Assembly: GCA_945890735.1 (NCBI GenBank)
Contig: CAMDCZ010000034.1
Coordinates: 1 to 23,946 of the forward strand
Length of the DNA: 23,946 bases
DNA from: Bordetella parapertussis
Lineage (GTDB): Bacteria; Pseudomonadota; Gammaproteobacteria; Burkholderiales; Burkholderiaceae_C
Direction: 5' to 3'
Made by a program: the position numbers and the translations under genes. The notes beneath the pieces were generated by a model, which worked only from the letters and a program-made list of their open reading frames with translations, ran no database searches and had not been told where the DNA came from. Of the stretch, positions 5,663 through 13,472 are shown piece by piece. Position 1 is the first letter of the stretch; each line of letters starts with the position of its first letter.

Positions 5663-6691
5663 ATGCAGACACCTTCTGGCCAATCGGTGACAGCCCAGGG
5701 CACGCCCTTGCGTGTCTTGGTGTTGGGCGCCAGTGGCACGATTGGTTTGGCCAGCGTGCGCGCGTTGATCGCTCGCGGGCATGAGGTGGTCTGCTTGGTT
5801 CGCCCTCGTCAAGGTAACGATGCTGCCAAAGCCAGGCAAACATTGGTCGCCTCCTTGTCAGGCGCTTGCCTGCGCTGGGGTGATCCATGCGACCCGGTTT
5901 CCCTGCGGCGTGATGGATTTGCCGATGGGCAGTTTGACGCGGTTGTGTCCTGCATGGCTTCTCGCACTGGCGCACCACAAGACGCTTGGCGTGTCGATCA
6001 CCAAGCCCATGTGGATGCGCTCAAAGCAGCCCAATCGGCTGGCGTCAAACAGTTTGTGTTGCTCTCGGCCATTTGTGTGCAAAAGCCCTTGTTGGCTTTT
6101 CAGCAGGCCAAGTTGGCTTTTGAGCAAACCTTGATCGATTCGGGCATGACCTACGCCATCGTCCGTCCCACGGCATTTTTCAAGTCACTGTCTGGTCAGG
6201 TGCAACGGGTCAAAAATGGCAAGGCTTTTTTGCTGTTTGGCGATGGACGTCGCACCGCTTGCAAACCGATCAGCGATGACGACTTGGGCGATTTCATCGC
6301 GGGCTGCTTGGACCAGCCTGACCGACAAAACCGCATCTTGCCCATTGGTGGGCCAGGGCCGGCGATCACGCCCCGCGAGCAGGGAGAGCATTTGTTCAAG
6401 TTGATGGGCTTGAAGCCGCGCTTCACCAGCGTGCCAGTGGGCATGCTGGACCTGATCATTGGTGCCTTGACCTTGCTGGGCAAAGTTTCGCCAGCCGCAG
6501 CCGGCAAGGCCGAACTCGCGCGCATTGGACGCTATTACGCCACCGAGTCCATGCTGGTGTTCAATGCCACGACGCAGCAATACGATGCGGCCGCCACGCC
6601 CTCTCACGGAACCCAAACCTTGCTGGATGCCTATGCCACCTGGATCAAGAACGACAAGGCGCCGGACAGGGGTGAGCACAAGGTTTTCTAG
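5663..6691 (+). CDS. bciA: BciA-type 3,8-divinyl (proto)chlorophyllide a 8-vinyl reductase
   Basis: A 342-residue atypical SDR/NmrA-like NAD(P)H-dependent enzyme. The Rossmann motif is GASGTIG (22-28). Strong family blocks are SRTGAPQDAW (100-109), LLSAICVQKPLLAFQQAK (133-150), VRPTAFFKSLSG (167-178), TACKPISD (198-205), PIGGPGPAITP and ARIGRYYATESML. These match BciA, which reduces the C8 vinyl group of divinyl (proto)chlorophyllide during (bacterio)chlorophyll synthesis using NADPH. The frame is open upstream to 5579, but ATG 5663, just after the MpaB-like stop at 5660, gives the usual N-terminus. No other photosynthesis gene is in the window; bciA is often placed away from the main photosynthesis cluster. 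Its TAG shares the palindrome CTAG with the stop of mobA on the other strand. Confidence 0.88.
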   Translation: MQTPSGQSVTAQGTPLRVLVLGASGTIGLASVRALIARGHEVVCLVRPRQGNDAAKARQTLVASLSGACLRWGDPCDPVSLRRDGFADGQFDAVVSCMASRTGAPQDAWRVDHQAHVDALKAAQSAGVKQFVLLSAICVQKPLLAFQQAKLAFEQTLIDSGMTYAIVRPTAFFKSLSGQVQRVKNGKAFLLFGDGRRTACKPISDDDLGDFIAGCLDQPDRQNRILPIGGPGPAITPREQGEHLFKLMGLKPRFTSVPVGMLDLIIGALTLLGKVSPAAAGKAELARIGRYYATESMLVFNATTQQYDAAATPSHGTQTLLDAYATWIKNDKAPDRGEHKVF

Positions 6692-7338
6692 GCCACATCA
6701 CTGCAACCAGAGCGATGGTGGGCATGCTTGCTTTCAAGTTGCCTCAAATCTTCCAAGGTATTGAGGTTTTGAAACGACCCGTTGGAGCCTTCATCAAACA
6801 GCACTTCCACCACTGGGTGGCGTGATGTCCATGCGCCAATCTTGCGTCCGCCCTCGGCCATGAAGTGGTGCAAACTGGTTTGCAGCGCCACCTTCATCAA
6901 ACAAAACACGGGCTGTCGACGCACCACACCATCGGCCTCTGGCGCTGCGGCCACGGCAATGTCAGCGCCACTGCTGAGCAAGTGGTGCATCAGTTTTTCT
7001 GCCAGGTTCAAGGGAAACAAAGGCGTGTCACAAGGGACGGTCAGCAGGTAGGGGTGTGGGCAATGTGCCATCCCCACCAAGAAGCCCGCCAAAGGCCCCG
7101 CATGGTCGTCGTGCGCATCTGGCCACACTGGCAGACCCAAAGCTTGGTATTGGCTCAAGTGCCGATTGGCATTGATACCGATCGAGGCCGCGGGCAAGGT
7201 CTGTGATTGCAATCGCTGAACCGCATGGTCGGCCAAGCTGTGGCCGTGGAAAAGTTGCAAACCCTTGTCCAGTCCGTTCATGCGTGAACCTCGGCCACCG
7301 GCCAAAATCACCCCGCCCCATTTCATTTGTTCAGACAT
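6688..7338 (-). CDS. mobA: MobA, molybdenum cofactor guanylyltransferase
   Basis: A 216-residue nucleotidyltransferase that transfers GMP from GTP to molybdopterin-molybdenum, giving the bis-MGD cofactor of DMSO-reductase-family enzymes. The N-terminal signature GGVILAGGRGSRM (8-20) followed by LDKG (23-26) binds GTP, and VPCDTPLFP carries a metal-binding Asp. Length fits the family (about 190-215). It is transcribed leftward and ends inside the last bases of bciA (CTAG shared at 6688-6691). It stands alone, with no other moa/mob/moe gene in the window. The 138 bases to the next gene's start (7339-7476) separate two divergent genes and should hold both promoters, but I see no convincing one. 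Confidence 0.93.
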   Translation of the reverse strand: MSEQMKWGGVILAGGRGSRMNGLDKGLQLFHGHSLADHAVQRLQSQTLPAASIGINANRHLSQYQALGLPVWPDAHDDHAGPLAGFLVGMAHCPHPYLLTVPCDTPLFPLNLAEKLMHHLLSSGADIAVAAAPEADGVVRRQPVFCLMKVALQTSLHHFMAEGGRKIGAWTSRHPVVEVLFDEGSNGSFQNLNTLEDLRQLESKHAHHRSGCSDVA

Positions 7339-7476
7339 GGCTGTTCAATCATTTTTATCGATAGCTTAGCGGCTGTCCCTGGCGCCTTGGATGACTCGGG
7401 TTTGTCCTAGGTGGCTTGCTGGTGTAATCCCAGCACGGTGTTTGTGTTTCACCGCTTTTTTAAAAGGACTGCCCCC

Positions 7477-9087
7477 ATGCCCCAAGCTGGAACAATGATG
7501 GAACTGCCTTTGCTGCTCTCAGGTGTGCTGGAACATGCCGAGGCGCAATTTGGTCGGGTGGAAGTGGTGTCGCGCGAAACCCATGGACCCTTGTTTCGCT
7601 ATACCTTTGCCGATTGCGCCAAACGCGCGCGGCAGTTGGCCAATGCGCTGGGGGGCCTGGGTTTGAAAGCGGGCGATGTGGTGGGCTCCATCGCTTGGAA
7701 CAACCACCGGCACTTGGAGACCTATTACGCGGTATCGGGCAGTGGCATGGTGATGCACACCTGCAATCCGCGCCTGCACCCGGATCAGCTCATCTACATC
7801 ATCAACCACGCGGAAGACCGCGTGGTCATGTTTGACACCACTTTTGCCCCGTTGGTGAAAGCCGTGGCAGCAAAGTGCCCTCAGGTCATGGCTTGGGTGT
7901 GTTTGGATGATGGCGTCAACACCGCCGCGCTGGAGGGTATCGAACACCTGTATGCCTATGACGTGTTGCTGGACGCATCCTCCGATCAGTTTGCGTGGCC
8001 AGCGTTTGACGAGCGCACCGCCGCCGCGCTTTGCTACACCTCGGGCACCACCGGTAACCCCAAGGGTGTGATGTATTCGCACCGTGCCCTCGTGCTCAGT
8101 GCCATGTCCAGCTGCCTGCCTGGCGTGTTGAATCTCTCAGCGCAGGAAACCATCCTGCCGGTGGTGCCGATGTTTCATATCAATGCCTGGTGCATCCCTT
8201 ATGCGGCTTTTGTCAGCGGGGCCAAGCTGGTGTTGCCAGGACCGCAATTGGATGGGGCATCGTTGTATGCGCTGATGGAGACCGAGGGTGTGACGGTCAG
8301 TGCGGGCGTGCCCACCATCTGGCAGGCCCTGTTGGCCCATGTGGAACAAAACAATGTGCGTTTTTCCACCATGCGCCGCACGGCGGTCGGTGGTTCAGCC
8401 ATGCCCAAGACACTGATTGCCAAATTCATGGAGGTCTACCAAGTCGAGGTTCGCCATGGTTGGGGCATGACTGAAACCTCAGCGGTGGCCACCATCGGCA
8501 CCTTGTCACCATCACAACGTTTGTTGCCCGCCGCTGCGCAGTATGAGCATCTGGCCAAGCAAGGCAAAACCGTGTTTGGCGTGAATATCAAATTGATGGA
8601 TGAAAACGGGCAAGACATACCACGCGATGGCCAGACCCAAGGCGAGTTGATGGTGCGGGGCCAATGGATTGTGTCCAACTACCATCAAGGCGAGAAATCA
8701 CCTTTGGTGGATGGTTGGTTTCCCACCGGAGACATCGCAACCATTGACCCTGATGGTGTGATGCAAATTCGCGATCGGGCCAAAGATGTGATCAAGACGG
8801 GTGGCGAATGGATCAGCTCGATCGACTTGGAAAACGCCGCCTTGGCGCATCCTGCTGTGGCCATGGCGGCGGTGATTGGCGTGGAAGATCCCAAATGGGG
8901 TGAGCGACCTTTGCTGTTCATCGTGCGCAAACCCGATGCGGCGCTTGAAAGTGCAGAGATCTTGGCGTTTTTGGCTGGCCAAGTGGCCAAGTGGTGGGTG
9001 CCTGAGCGGGTGGTGTTCTTGGCGTCACTGCCTTTGGGTGGCACCGGCAAGATTCAAAAATCCGAGTTGCGCAAACAGTACCGCTGA
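7477..9087 (+). CDS. AMP-forming acyl-CoA ligase (AlkK/DmdB-like)
   Basis: A 536-residue ANL-superfamily enzyme that activates a carboxylic acid to acyl-AMP and then to acyl-CoA. Motifs in order: P-loop YTSGTTGNPKG (187-197), VVPMFHINAW (229-238), GWGMTET (328-334), the hinge region TGD (417-419) and IRDRAKDVIKTGGEWIS (431-447), and the catalytic Lys525 in GTGKIQK. The N-terminus (MMELPLLLS) and the NPRLHPDQLIYIINHAED segment resemble medium-chain acyl-CoA ligases of the AlkK type and 3-methylmercaptopropionyl-CoA ligase DmdB. The acid cannot be chosen from sequence alone. ATG 7477 is preferred over 7411 because AAAAGG lies 8 bases ahead and it removes an unlikely Cys/Phe-rich leader. A single gene, flanked by a divergent gene on the left and a convergent gene on the right. 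Confidence 0.92.
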   Translation: MPQAGTMMELPLLLSGVLEHAEAQFGRVEVVSRETHGPLFRYTFADCAKRARQLANALGGLGLKAGDVVGSIAWNNHRHLETYYAVSGSGMVMHTCNPRLHPDQLIYIINHAEDRVVMFDTTFAPLVKAVAAKCPQVMAWVCLDDGVNTAALEGIEHLYAYDVLLDASSDQFAWPAFDERTAAALCYTSGTTGNPKGVMYSHRALVLSAMSSCLPGVLNLSAQETILPVVPMFHINAWCIPYAAFVSGAKLVLPGPQLDGASLYALMETEGVTVSAGVPTIWQALLAHVEQNNVRFSTMRRTAVGGSAMPKTLIAKFMEVYQVEVRHGWGMTETSAVATIGTLSPSQRLLPAAAQYEHLAKQGKTVFGVNIKLMDENGQDIPRDGQTQGELMVRGQWIVSNYHQGEKSPLVDGWFPTGDIATIDPDGVMQIRDRAKDVIKTGGEWISSIDLENAALAHPAVAMAAVIGVEDPKWGERPLLFIVRKPDAALESAEILAFLAGQVAKWWVPERVVFLASLPLGGTGKIQKSELRKQYR

Positions 9088-9146
9088 GCAGAACAAACGC
9101 CAATGCCGCTCACCAGTGCAGCGCCATCAGTCGCTGCCGGTGCAAC

Positions 9147-9809
9147 TCAGGGTGCGGCAATTTCGATCATGATTTCGTTGCGCCTGAACATGGGTAATGT
9201 CCAAGGAGGGTCATACCTCGACAGTTGGGGCTGACCAATGGTTTGCAGATTTCTTTGTGCTGCCCACTGCTGGGCTTCAAGGGTTTTGGTTTGAACCCTG
9301 GCCAATGTATTAAAGCCTGAAAATTTCAGCACTGCAAAATATTGGCTTGGTATTTCCCGCAAGGTCACCGCGCTGTTTTTGGGCTTGGGAATCGATGCCA
9401 AGGTGTATTGACTCGGCATGACAAATTTGACCAGCCATTGCTGGGCAGTTTGCATGCTCGTCACATCGCGCTGGGGCTCAATGGTGACTGGCGCAGTCAT
9501 GGCTATTTTGGCGGATTGGGGCTCAACGATCACCGGCGCAGTCATGGCGATTTTTCCACTGCTGGATGCATTGGCCAGTTGGTTATTGCCAAAGATGTAG
9601 TCTGCGATCAGCCTGAAACCCTTGCTGGATGCATCGTCCATGTCGCCGTCGACCAAGGTTTCAGCAACGATCAGGGGGGCGTACTTTCTGATCTCATGCT
9701 GCTTGTCAGAAAACAAGACTTCAAACTTGGGCTCTTCGATCGCCATGGCTCCTCCGGTGCAAAAAATGCCAAACAGCCATACGAGCAGGTACCGAGCGTT
9801 GAAATTCAT
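9147..9809 (-). CDS. SOUL-family heme-binding protein, exported
   Basis: A 220-residue SOUL/HBP family protein. Residues 1-23 form a signal peptide with a c-region GGAMA, so the mature protein is probably periplasmic. The body starts with the family's EEPKFEVL and IRKYAPLIVAET strands and ends with the C-terminal RYDPPWTLPMFRRNEIMIEI block. The family motif KIAMTAPV occurs twice about 14 residues apart, each followed by a (I/T)(V/I)EPQ tail. Homologs bind heme or tetrapyrroles, but the in vivo role is unclear. Its ATG follows the bioB stop with no gap (TGA then ATG), so it is likely translated from the bioB message. Why a heme-binding protein is tied to biotin synthase is unknown. Confidence 0.88.
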   Translation of the reverse strand: MNFNARYLLVWLFGIFCTGGAMAIEEPKFEVLFSDKQHEIRKYAPLIVAETLVDGDMDDASSKGFRLIADYIFGNNQLANASSSGKIAMTAPVIVEPQSAKIAMTAPVTIEPQRDVTSMQTAQQWLVKFVMPSQYTLASIPKPKNSAVTLREIPSQYFAVLKFSGFNTLARVQTKTLEAQQWAAQRNLQTIGQPQLSRYDPPWTLPMFRRNEIMIEIAAP

Positions 9810-10814
9810 TCAGGCAGTATAGAGCCCCAATTTGTTCAGCAGGGCTTGGTCTTTTTGCCAATCCGGGTTGCCTGTGGTGAGCAATTTGTCACCGTAAAAA
9901 ATGGAGTTGGCGCCGGCCATGAAACAAAGGGCTTGAATCGCTTCACCCATCTCCTGGCGGCCAGCCGATAAACGCACCCGGGCTTTAGGCATGGTGATGC
10001 GTGCGACCGCAATGGTCCGAACGAACTCCAGCAAGTCGAGCGAGTCGGTGCCGTGCAAGGGGGTGCCTTCAACTTGGACGAGGTTGTTGATCGGGACAGA
10101 TTCTGGGTAGGGCGTCAGGTTCGCGAGTTGTTGCACCAGTCCTGCGCGCTGGGCGCGACTTTCGCCCATGCCGACGATCCCGCCGCTGCAGACATGCATA
10201 CCTGCAGAGCGGACATGGGCCAGGGTGTCTAGCCGTTCCTGGTAATCCCGTGTACTGATGATGTCGCCGTAAATTTCAGGCGCCGTGTCAAGGTTGTGGT
10301 TGTAGTAATCCAAGCCAGCTTCTTTGAGCGTGTCAGCTTGTGACGCACTCAACATGCCCAAGGTGCAACAAGCTTCCATGTCCAGCGCCTTGACCGTGCG
10401 AATCAGTTCAGCCACTTTTTCAATGTCGCGGTCTTTGGGCTCGCGCCAGGCTGCACCCATGCAAAAACGGCTCGCACCATTTTGCTTGGCTTCGAATGCG
10501 GCCGATTTGACCGCTTCGATATCCAGCATCTTGGCGGCTTCAACCCCGGTGTCGTAGTGCACGGATTGAGGGCAGTAGCCGCAGTCCTCTGGACAGCCGC
10601 CGGTTTTGATGGACAGCAAGGTCGACAGTTGAATTTCGTTGGGGTTGAAATGTTCGCGGTGAATTTGCTGAGCCTGAAAGATCAAGTCGTTGAAGGGCAG
10701 GTTGAACAAGGCTTCAACGTCAACACGACGCCATCTTTCTGGGGCAGTTTCAAGGGGCTTGAGCGGCTTGTGAAAGTGAACAGCTTGCGGGTGTGGGGTG
10801 ACTGCGGATGGCAT
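9810..10814 (-). CDS. bioB: Biotin synthase BioB (radical SAM)
   Basis: A 334-residue radical SAM enzyme that inserts sulfur into dethiobiotin to make biotin. The 4Fe-4S/SAM motif is CPEDCGYC (Cys74, Cys78, Cys81). YNHNLDT, CSGGIVGMGE and RLSAGRQEMGE match the conserved later blocks that hold the 2Fe-2S ligands and substrate. ATG 10814 is chosen. The frame stays open to a TTG at 10856, which has a better Shine-Dalgarno-like GTAGG, but that would lie upstream of the transcript start predicted from the TATATT box at 10849-10844. It is transcribed away from bioA and followed at zero distance by the SOUL gene. Confidence 0.95.
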   Translation of the reverse strand: MPSAVTPHPQAVHFHKPLKPLETAPERWRRVDVEALFNLPFNDLIFQAQQIHREHFNPNEIQLSTLLSIKTGGCPEDCGYCPQSVHYDTGVEAAKMLDIEAVKSAAFEAKQNGASRFCMGAAWREPKDRDIEKVAELIRTVKALDMEACCTLGMLSASQADTLKEAGLDYYNHNLDTAPEIYGDIISTRDYQERLDTLAHVRSAGMHVCSGGIVGMGESRAQRAGLVQQLANLTPYPESVPINNLVQVEGTPLHGTDSLDLLEFVRTIAVARITMPKARVRLSAGRQEMGEAIQALCFMAGANSIFYGDKLLTTGNPDWQKDQALLNKLGLYTA

Positions 10815-10944
10815 GGACAAGGTGTGAGGGAGTGAACACTTTGAATATAGCAACAAATAAACCTACTAATCACAGGGCTAAATCGCACAGGATAATCCCC
10901 GCGCGGCTGTCATGGGCCTGCCGTGACCAAACAAGGGAATTCAT
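10815..10944. promoter_or_regulatory. Divergent bioB / bioA control region
   Basis: This 130-base gap must contain both biotin promoters. Towards bioB, the minus strand has a -10-like TATATT (10849-10844), with only a weak -35. Towards bioA, GATAAT (10891-10896) is one base off the -10 consensus, also with no good -35. A 7-bp hairpin with one G-U pair (10909-10915 with 10921-10927, 5-base loop) would form in the bioA leader, just ahead of the AAGGGA ribosome-binding site at 10933-10938. I find no convincing BirA, BioR or BioQ operator. The promoter calls are tentative. Confidence 0.4.
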
Positions 10945-12282
10945 CTGAGCTCACATTCTTCGCAATGGGTACAACGCAGTTTGCAAAGCGTATGGCATCC
11001 GTGTACGCAAATGCAACACCACGAAACCGTGCCCTTGGTCGCCGTCAGCCATGGTCGCGGCCCTTGGTTGTTTGACCAAGATGGACACCGTTACCTCGAC
11101 GCCATCAGCTCTTGGTGGGTCAACCTGTTTGGTCACGCCAACCCCACCATCAACGCGGCCTTGAAGCAGCAACTCGACACCCTGGAGCACGCCATGTTGG
11201 CAGGCTTCACGCATGAACCGGTGGTGTCTTTGTCTGAAAAACTGTCTGCGCTCACTGGCCATGCGCTGGGACACTGCTTTTATGCCTCAGACGGTGCGTC
11301 AGCTGTAGAGATTGCGCTGAAGATGAGTTTTCACAGTTGGCGCAATCAGGGCTTGGATGGCAAAACGGAATTCGTGTGTTTGAAAGGCGGTTACCACGGT
11401 GAAACGGTTGGCGCGCTTGCCGTGACCGATGTACCCATTTTCCGAGATGCTTATGCAGCTCTGTTGCAGCCGGCCCATTGCATCATGTCGCCAGATGCCC
11501 GGCAGGCCATCGCAGGTGAAACAGCGGACCAAGTGGCCATGCGCGCAGTGCACGAACTGGCGACCTTGCTTGCGCTGCGGTCCAAGCACATCAGTGCTGT
11601 GATCATCGAACCCTTGGTGCAGTGCGCCGGCGGCATGGCCATGCACAGCCCCTTGTATTTGCGTGAGGTTCGGCGCTTGTGCAGTGCATACGATGTTCAC
11701 CTGATCGCGGATGAAATTGCAGTGGGTTGTGGTCGGACGGGTCGCTTTTTTGCTTGCGAACATGCAGCTGTCTGGCCTGACTTTTTATGCTTGTCCAAGG
11801 GCATCAGTGGGGGGTATTTGCCCTTGTCGCTGGTCATGACCCGCGACGATGTGTATGCCTCTTTTTACAGTGACAGCCTGGCACGGGGGTTTTTGCATTC
11901 GCATTCCTACACTGGCAATCCCCTGGCTTGCCGCGCTGCATTGGCCACGCTGGCTATTTTTGAGCAAGAAGATGTGCTGGCCCACAACCGCGTGCTTGCA
12001 GCGCAATTGAGCCAAGGGTTGGCATCCTTGGCGAACCACCCCCAAGTCAAACACTTTCGACAGCAGGGCATGATCTGGGCATTCGATGCACAAGTGGAAG
12101 ACCCCCATCTGGCGGCTACTTTTTCGCGGCGCTTTTTTGCCAGTGCGTTGAAGCATGAATTGTTGCTGCGCCCGATTGGTACCACTGTCTATGTGATGCC
12201 ACCGTATGTGTTGAGTGATTCAGATGTTGGGTTGTTGGCTGAACGCTTAGAAGCGGTTTTTCATGAAGTCATCCAGCCATGA
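10945..12282 (+). CDS. bioA: BioA, adenosylmethionine-8-amino-7-oxononanoate aminotransferase
   Basis: A class III PLP aminotransferase that makes 7,8-diaminopelargonate, using SAM as amino donor. Landmarks (counted from the CTG) are VWHPCTQM near 16-23, SSWWVNLFGH (55-64), YASDGASAVE (113-122), YHGET, the Asp of LIADEIAVG that binds PLP, and Lys285 in LSKGISGGYLPL. The frame has no ATG before the conserved N-terminus. A CTG at 10945 has an ideal AAGGGA 6 bases upstream and adds 12 residues (SSHSSQWVQRS) of a kind expected ahead of VWHP. A TTG at 10981 would give 433 residues but has no ribosome-binding site and leaves only four residues before the motif. I prefer CTG. The stop overlaps the bioF start (ATGA, 12279-12282). 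Confidence 0.93.
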   Translation: MSSHSSQWVQRSLQSVWHPCTQMQHHETVPLVAVSHGRGPWLFDQDGHRYLDAISSWWVNLFGHANPTINAALKQQLDTLEHAMLAGFTHEPVVSLSEKLSALTGHALGHCFYASDGASAVEIALKMSFHSWRNQGLDGKTEFVCLKGGYHGETVGALAVTDVPIFRDAYAALLQPAHCIMSPDARQAIAGETADQVAMRAVHELATLLALRSKHISAVIIEPLVQCAGGMAMHSPLYLREVRRLCSAYDVHLIADEIAVGCGRTGRFFACEHAAVWPDFLCLSKGISGGYLPLSLVMTRDDVYASFYSDSLARGFLHSHSYTGNPLACRAALATLAIFEQEDVLAHNRVLAAQLSQGLASLANHPQVKHFRQQGMIWAFDAQVEDPHLAATFSRRFFASALKHELLLRPIGTTVYVMPPYVLSDSDVGLLAERLEAVFHEVIQP

Positions 12283-13472
12283 ACTTCAAGCCATTAGACA
12301 CATTGGCCTCGCAATTAGGGGGATTGGAAACCGGGGGGCTCAAGAGGATCAGACGCAGCGTTGGCTCAGCCTGTGACCCTCGGATGGTGGTGGATGGTCG
12401 CCCACTGCTCACCTTCAACAGCAACGACTATTTGGGTTTGGCCGCCCACCCGCAAGTGGTGGAAGCCCTCAAAGAAGGTGTCAGCCTTTACGGGGCGGGC
12501 AGTGGGGCTTCCCATTTGATCAGCGGCCATTCACAAGCCCATGATCGGCTAGAGGCCTTGCTGGCCTCGGTGCTTTCACCGTATCTGCCCGCGGCAAGGG
12601 CACTTTTTTTCGCCAGCGGTTACATGGCCAACCTGGGGGTGTTGACTGCGTTGGCAACATCCTCCCCCGGCGACATTGCTTTTTTCTCTGATCGCTTGAA
12701 CCATGCCTCCTTGATCGATGGCATTCGGTTGACACGTGAACCCTGTCACATCTATGCGCACGTGGACATCAATGACCTCTCAAGCAAGCTCGCTGCTAGC
12801 CAGCATGGCACCAAAGTGGTGGTGACCGATGGGGTGTTCAGCATGGACGGTGATATCGCACCGCTGCCTGCCTTGCTGCGCTTGTGTGAACAGCATGGTG
12901 CATGGCTGTTGGTCGACGATGCTCACGGGTTTGGCGTGTTGGGCGATAGCGGCGCAGGTATCTTGGAACATTTCAATTTGCAATCACCACAGTTGATTTA
13001 CATGGGTACGCTGGGTAAAGCTGCCGGAGTGGGTGGGGCGTTTGTGGCGGCCCACGACCACTTGGTGGAGTGGATGGTGCAGCGTTCGCGTCCCTACATT
13101 TATACGACGGCCGCAGCCCCTGCACTGGCTCATGCGTTGCTGACCAGTATTCGCATCATTCGCAGTGATGAGGGTCGCAGGCGACGTCAGCATCTGCAAG
13201 CTTTGGTTCAGCAGTTGTCAAGCGCACCCGTGCCAGCCGCTTGGCAACGTTTATCCTCCCCAACGCCCATACAGCCCATGGTGTTGGGCAGCAACCAAGC
13301 CGTGTTGCAAGCTTCCGAGGCTTTGCTTGAACAGGGCATTTGGATCAGTGCGATTCGTGCACCCACCGTGCCTGTCAACACAGCACGATTGCGCATCACC
13401 TTGTCTGCCAGCCATGCCGAGCAAGATGTCCATCAATTGGTGCAGGCTTTGTCCCGCGCTGCACTCGCATGA
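12279..13472 (+). CDS. bioF: BioF, 8-amino-7-oxononanoate synthase
   Basis: A 397-residue PLP enzyme of the alpha-oxoamine synthase family. It condenses pimeloyl-ACP/CoA with L-alanine, releasing CO2, as the first committed step of the biotin ring pathway. Conserved blocks are FNSNDYLGLA (46-55), GAGSGASHLISGH (72-84), FASGYMANLG (111-120), SDRLNHASLIDG (137-148), VDDAHGFGVLG (212-222), and the PLP lysine Lys247 in YMGTLGKAAGVGG. Length agrees with the family (about 385-400). It is coupled at both ends by ATGA overlaps, to bioA upstream and bioD downstream (13469-13472). Confidence 0.95.
   Translation: MNFKPLDTLASQLGGLETGGLKRIRRSVGSACDPRMVVDGRPLLTFNSNDYLGLAAHPQVVEALKEGVSLYGAGSGASHLISGHSQAHDRLEALLASVLSPYLPAARALFFASGYMANLGVLTALATSSPGDIAFFSDRLNHASLIDGIRLTREPCHIYAHVDINDLSSKLAASQHGTKVVVTDGVFSMDGDIAPLPALLRLCEQHGAWLLVDDAHGFGVLGDSGAGILEHFNLQSPQLIYMGTLGKAAGVGGAFVAAHDHLVEWMVQRSRPYIYTTAAAPALAHALLTSIRIIRSDEGRRRRQHLQALVQQLSSAPVPAAWQRLSSPTPIQPMVLGSNQAVLQASEALLEQGIWISAIRAPTVPVNTARLRITLSASHAEQDVHQLVQALSRAALA

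Noticed and set aside
10838..10856. Possible BioR-type site (TTATCTATAA-like) near the bioB promoter
   Set aside because: The sequence around TTGAATATAG is not palindromic and fails at several core positions.
10850..10890. Possible BirA operator (AAATAAACC with a GGCTAAATC partner) between bioB and bioA
   Set aside because: The spacer is 12 rather than 16 bases and the right half does not match GGTTTACAA; it resembles the operator no better than AT-rich sequence would.
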